Made by a program: the position numbers and the translations under genes. The notes below the pieces were generated by a model. It worked only from the letters and a program-made list of their open reading frames with translations, was not told the origin of the DNA and did not search any database. Below, in pieces: positions 60,810-64,000 of a stretch of DNA of 64,000 nucleotides. The stretch covers positions 310,001 to 374,000 of the forward strand of contig JAWKOD010000004.1 in assembly GCA_041391385.1 (NCBI GenBank), read 5' to 3'. How positions within the stretch are numbered: the stretch's first letter is position 1; the number at the start of each line of letters is the position of its first letter. The DNA comes from CANIGN01 sp041391385 (lineage in GTDB: Bacteria; Bdellovibrionota; UBA2428).

Positions 60810-63800
60810 TTATTGGTGTTTTAGATCCTGACTGATGCTTACAGTTTTACTTGTTTGGAGCGAGGCTCCTGTTCCAACAACATCAATCGTGGGATCGTCA
60901 AGTGTGCTCGTTGATGGATCGTCTGATACTTTTGTCGGAATGACGTTGCCACCTTCACCTTGTCCAGTGAGTTGTGCTTGGTTAATGATGAGTGTTCCGT
61001 TACTTGCAGATGAAGCAATTGTAACTTGGAAGCTCACGGTTGCAGTGCTTCCTACTTTAATCCAGCCAGCTCCGTCAGCTACGCCGTTTACTCCTTCGAT
61101 TTGCATACCAGCAATTGTTGCGAGTGGAGAGTTGCCACTGACATCACTGACTGCAACGCCATTGAGGGTCGTAGATGAAGGGACATAAGTTGTGTTGGTA
61201 GGAATGGAGTCTTTTAGTTTTGCGTTTGTGAGGTGTTCTGTTCCTGAGTTAGATAGAGTAATTGTGTACTGGAGTACGTCGCCTACTTCGAGTGAGCCTC
61301 CGTTTACATCTGTAGATGATTTTTGATGAGTTATGACAGGTGCAGAAACAATTGTTGTAAGGGTAGGGTCGTCATCTGTTGCGGAGGACCCTGAGTTTCC
61401 TTCTTCAGTGGCATTGTTATCTGCTGAATTTGTAGAGTCACTGACATAAGTTGAAGTGAATCCATCAATTGTGGCAGTTGCTTGGTTTTGAACTACGGTT
61501 CCACTTGGAAGGTAATCTTTGAGTTCAATGTCGTAGCTGATAACCACGTTAGATCCCGCATCAAGGGTGTCGCCTGTGTAAATGATTTCACCTACACCAG
61601 ATCCGCTAGGGCCTGTTCCGTCTACGCTCAATGAGCCAGCTACACCGTCAGAGGCCACAACACTTGAATTAGAGAGCGTGCTTGCTTTAAAGTAACTTGT
61701 ATTTAATATGTCGCGAATCTCAGTAACGGTCGCTGCTGCAGATCCAGAGTTACTGAGTGTTAAAGTATAGGTTAATTTGTGGGGAGCTGTTTCAGAAGAG
61801 TAAGTATATGAACTTTTGTTGACAGCTTTTGTTAACTGAAGAATTGGAGATTGAACTGTGATTTCGTGATCGTCTGTTTCGTCATCAGGAGCGGCTGCAA
61901 CTGCTGTGCCTTGAGTTCCTACTCCAAATACAGTTGTGTAGATGCGGTTGTCTGCATCGGTAGAAGCGCTTGTGTCGGATGAGTTTACTTTTGTAATGGT
62001 ACCTACGAGACTTGCAACACTTGCGTCGAGAGTGTCGTCGTTTACATCAAGCGGGAATAATAATGTCATTGTTTCGCTTGGCGCAATGTAAGCATTTGCT
62101 CCAGTGAAGGTGAATGTTAAAGATCCAGTTGCACCAGGCGTGTAAGTTACTGAGTATTCGCTTGGGTTGAGTGTAAAACTTCTAACTCCACTTACACTGA
62201 CACTAATAGGGAGTGAGCTAATACTTGTAGGATCAACGCTGTTAAACGGCGTAGGGATATCGATTCGAACAATAGGCTGATACGCTTTTCCAGTTCCAGA
62301 GTTTACAAATCTTGCTGTAAATTGTGCGGGTTGAGTAAGGGTGAGTGTAGTAGGACCTTCTAAGGCGAGTGCAGAGTCGGGCTCACTCACTGTAATGTTA
62401 GGTTCGCCGCTCGCATCGAGAGTGATATCGTTTCCAGGATTATCCGGATTGTCGAATTTTGTTTGAGCTTCGTTTTTAATGACGGTTCCGTTTACGTTGC
62501 CAACAATGTCGTCAACGCGAATGGTAATTTCTAGGATGACTTCGGCTCCTGCGCCTGTGCCTTCTACACCACCTAAATTAAAGGTCAAAGTAGAGCTTCC
62601 ATCTATGCTTGGAGTCGGTTCAGAGAGAACTGTTACGGGGTCAGAGGCTGTTCCAGCGCGCTTCACATTGTTTTGACTAAGTGTATAGCCGCGATAGCTT
62701 AAGCCCGTTGGAAGTTGATCAAGAATGCGAACACTATTTACTCGACCACTGAGTGGCTCAAATTTAAGTTGATACTTAATTTCTTCGCCAACGTTGAAAT
62801 CTGTAACGGATCCAACGAGGGTTTTTGAAAGTAATATGTTACCTGTTTGAACGTCTACTGGAGTGGGGTCAGCCGTATTATAGGATCGTTCGTTGGCGTC
62901 TACTCCAGGACGCGAACTGTAATTTGTCTCTACACTATTTGTAAGTGTTTGATAGGGTTGAACGGTTCCGAGGATGAATCTCACGTCAAAACTATAGGTG
63001 TCTCCTGGGTTAAGCGTTGTTGGCATATCGCCACTGCCAGCAGCCCAAGTGTAAGTACGTGTAGTGCTAGAAAGAACACCTCCTGTGGGAGTTCCGGGAT
63101 TACTGCCTCCTACAATGGCATCAAAAACAAGAGGATCTTCAGCTGTATCAACTATGTTAAAATCGTATGCAGCTGCATTTTCTGTTCCAGAATTAGAAAC
63201 TGTAATTCTATAGGTTACTGTGTCGCCTGTTTGTAATCCTCGAAGGGGATCACTTAAATTTGTGCTTAATAAAGTTTTGTCGATTGTAAGGTCTGGCTCG
63301 ACAATGGTGAAGTCGACAGCTGGAGTAGGACCAACTGTTGTTGGGCTTCCAAGTGGAGTTGATTTCCAGTTGTAAGAGGCCTGGTTACTGCGCGTTTGTG
63401 TTTCTGCGTTACCGAGGTCATTTGCGAGAATGGCGTCTATGGTAACGACGGCTTGATTGCCAACAGGAATTGTATCGTAGTTAACGCTCACTGCGTGCCC
63501 ACTTGTGTTGTCGGTAATAGTTACTCCACCATTTGGAGTTAGAAGTGTGGCTGTGACATTGATGGCAGTAAATTGTGTAGGTAAAGAGTCGAGAACATTT
63601 ACGTCATAAAGAGCTGCATCCAGTGGAGTGGATGGAACTCGGATAACATACTGAACAGCTTGTCCAATTGTAACGTTAGGAGATACGGGACTTGTAAGGG
63701 TTTTTGAAAGAGTTCCAGGAGTTGGTGTTGTTACATCAACTGAATCAAGGGCTGTTGCAGAGTATTGTCTGCGATCTTGGGTATCTGATTCGGCTTTTGA

Positions 63801-64000
63801 ATAATACTCTGTTACTTGTGCGCTGTTCGTTAGTGTTTGAGCTGCACCTGCTTGAGCATCAACCTGAGCTGTGTATTCGAGGACCCATTCTTCGCCCGCA
63901 TCAATTTTATTTGAAGGGTCTGAGTCTTTTAATTTCCACGTTGTAACGCCGGTGCCTGATACATAACTTGTTATGACATCAGAGTAAGCAGCGCCATTGA
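60810..64000 (-). CDS. Giant DUF11-repeat surface protein, N-terminal part, cut by the window edge
   Basis: Open without a stop to the right edge (the GTG at 63491 is only the first start codon in view), so its N-terminus lies outside. It consists of many DUF11-like repeats of about 110-150 residues, recognised by GD-x-(V/L)-x-Y-x-(I/L)-x-(V/L)-x-N-(S/T)-G patterns such as GDTVTYRITVSNSGTE, GDVLQYTITLSNSGTEH and HKLTYTLTLSNSG. At least six are visible in this part. There are no cysteines. Such Ser/Thr/Asn-rich beta proteins are extracellular. Its frame ends at 60810 because of one extra A in AAAA; deleting it continues into the next segment. Confidence 0.7.
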   Translation of the reverse strand, partial: NGAAYSDVITSYVSGTGVTTWKLKDSDPSNKIDAGEEWVLEYTAQVDAQAGAAQTLTNSAQVTEYYSKAESDTQDRRQYSATALDSVDVTTPTPGTLSKTLTSPVSPNVTIGQAVQYVIRVPSTPLDAALYDVNVLDSLPTQFTAINVTATLLTPNGGVTITDNTSGHAVSVNYDTIPVGNQAVVTIDAILANDLGNAETQTRSNQASYNWKSTPLGSPTTVGPTPAVDFTIVEPDLTIDKTLLSTNLSDPLRGLQTGDTVTYRITVSNSGTENAAAYDFNIVDTAEDPLVFDAIVGGSNPGTPTGGVLSSTTRTYTWAAGSGDMPTTLNPGDTYSFDVRFILGTVQPYQTLTNSVETNYSSRPGVDANERSYNTADPTPVDVQTGNILLSKTLVGSVTDFNVGEEIKYQLKFEPLSGRVNSVRILDQLPTGLSYRGYTLSQNNVKRAGTASDPVTVLSEPTPSIDGSSTLTFNLGGVEGTGAGAEVILEITIRVDDIVGNVNGTVIKNEAQTKFDNPDNPGNDITLDASGEPNITVSEPDSALALEGPTTLTLTQPAQFTARFVNSGTGKAYQPIVRIDIPTPFNSVDPTSISSLPISVSVSGVRSFTLNPSEYSVTYTPGATGSLTFTFTGANAYIAPSETMTLLFPLDVNDDTLDASVASLVGTITKVNSSDTSASTDADNRIYTTVFGVGTQGTAVAAAPDDETDDHEITVQSPILQLTKAVNKSSYTYSSETAPHKLTYTLTLSNSGSAAATVTEIRDILNTSYFKASTLSNSSVVASDGVAGSLSVDGTGPSGSGVGEIIYTGDTLDAGSNVVISYDIELKDYLPSGTVVQNQATATIDGFTSTYVSDSTNSADNNATEEGNSGSSATDDDPTLTTIVSAPVITHQKSSTDVNGGSLEVGDVLQYTITLSNSGTEHLTNAKLKDSIPTNTTYVPSSTTLNGVAVSDVSGNSPLATIAGMQIEGVNGVADGAGWIKVGSTATVSFQVTIASSASNGTLIINQAQLTGQGEGGNVIPTKVSDDPSTSTLDDPTIDVVGTGASLQTSKTVSISQDLKHQ

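Noticed and set aside
60835..61188. Plus-strand open frames inside the DUF11 gene
   Set aside because: Ser/Thr/Val-rich shadows caused by the biased codon composition of the repeats on the other strand.
1..64000. CRISPR arrays, rRNA operons, intact insertion sequences, phage genes
   Set aside because: No regularly spaced repeats, rRNA-like sequence, transposase with intact catalytic motifs, integrase or phage structural genes were seen.

Overview
The window looks like chromosomal DNA of a Gram-negative bacterium of the Bdellovibrio-like (Bdellovibrionota) type. The reasons are a complete outer-membrane biogenesis block (lolC, lolD, bamA, skp, lpxD, lpxA, lpxB, lpxK, lpxL, a heptosyltransferase, lnt), a TIGR02147-family regulator, a Y1-transposase-derived protein with a glycine/arginine/proline N-terminus, and an unusually large number of small secreted proteins with no recognisable family. 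The taxonomic call is an inference from gene content; there is no rRNA in the window.

Layout. 1-7.1 kb: small secreted proteins, an ABC-F ATPase, a secreted protein with kinase-fold hallmarks, and an M48 metalloprotease lipoprotein. 7.2-12.7 kb: lysS, more secreted proteins, a gene split by a frameshift at a classic slippery heptamer, and a decayed kinase-like pseudogene. 12.8-29.4 kb: the envelope block. LolC/D, BamA and Skp are followed by the lipid A genes, with an oxidoreductase resembling GnnA between lpxA and lpxB. Then come a cyclic-nucleotide-binding protein, an EamA transporter on the other strand, a DUF3108 lipoprotein, a GT9 glycosyltransferase, cmk and lnt. 29.5-39 kb: accessory secreted proteins, an inactivated REP-type transposase relative, a class 3 lipase, a helical-repeat protein, and the TIGR02147 regulator paired with a secreted HExxH protein. 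39-45.3 kb: nifS-type desulfurase with mnmA, an anchored FKBP with a possible second soluble start, and an endonuclease/phosphatase-fold enzyme. The 3' end of that enzyme gene is duplicated 0.8 kb downstream around one cargo gene, inside the end of a LysR gene. 45.5-51.1 kb: tRNA-Leu(GAG), a copper ATPase behind a CsoR-type operator, a CBM9-like protein with a sequestered ribosome-binding site, and a 3D-domain lipoprotein. 51.2-64 kb, minus strand: a five-part cluster made of a giant DUF11/SdrD surface protein, an OmpA-domain plus beta-barrel outer-membrane protein, a membrane-fusion lipoprotein, a FtsX-type permease and its ATPase. The giant gene runs off the right edge and carries three frameshifts.

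The lolC-to-lnt block makes lipid A, attaches core sugar, lipidates proteins and inserts outer-membrane proteins, so it is a coherent envelope-building unit. The 51-64 kb cluster looks like a dedicated surface-structure locus with its own LolCDE/MacAB-like transporter, and is the best candidate for an undescribed multi-gene system. Other notable points are the integration-like scar at 43.0/43.8 kb and the A-AAA-AAG frameshift gene at 11.6 kb. All function calls come from reading motifs by eye; no search was run.
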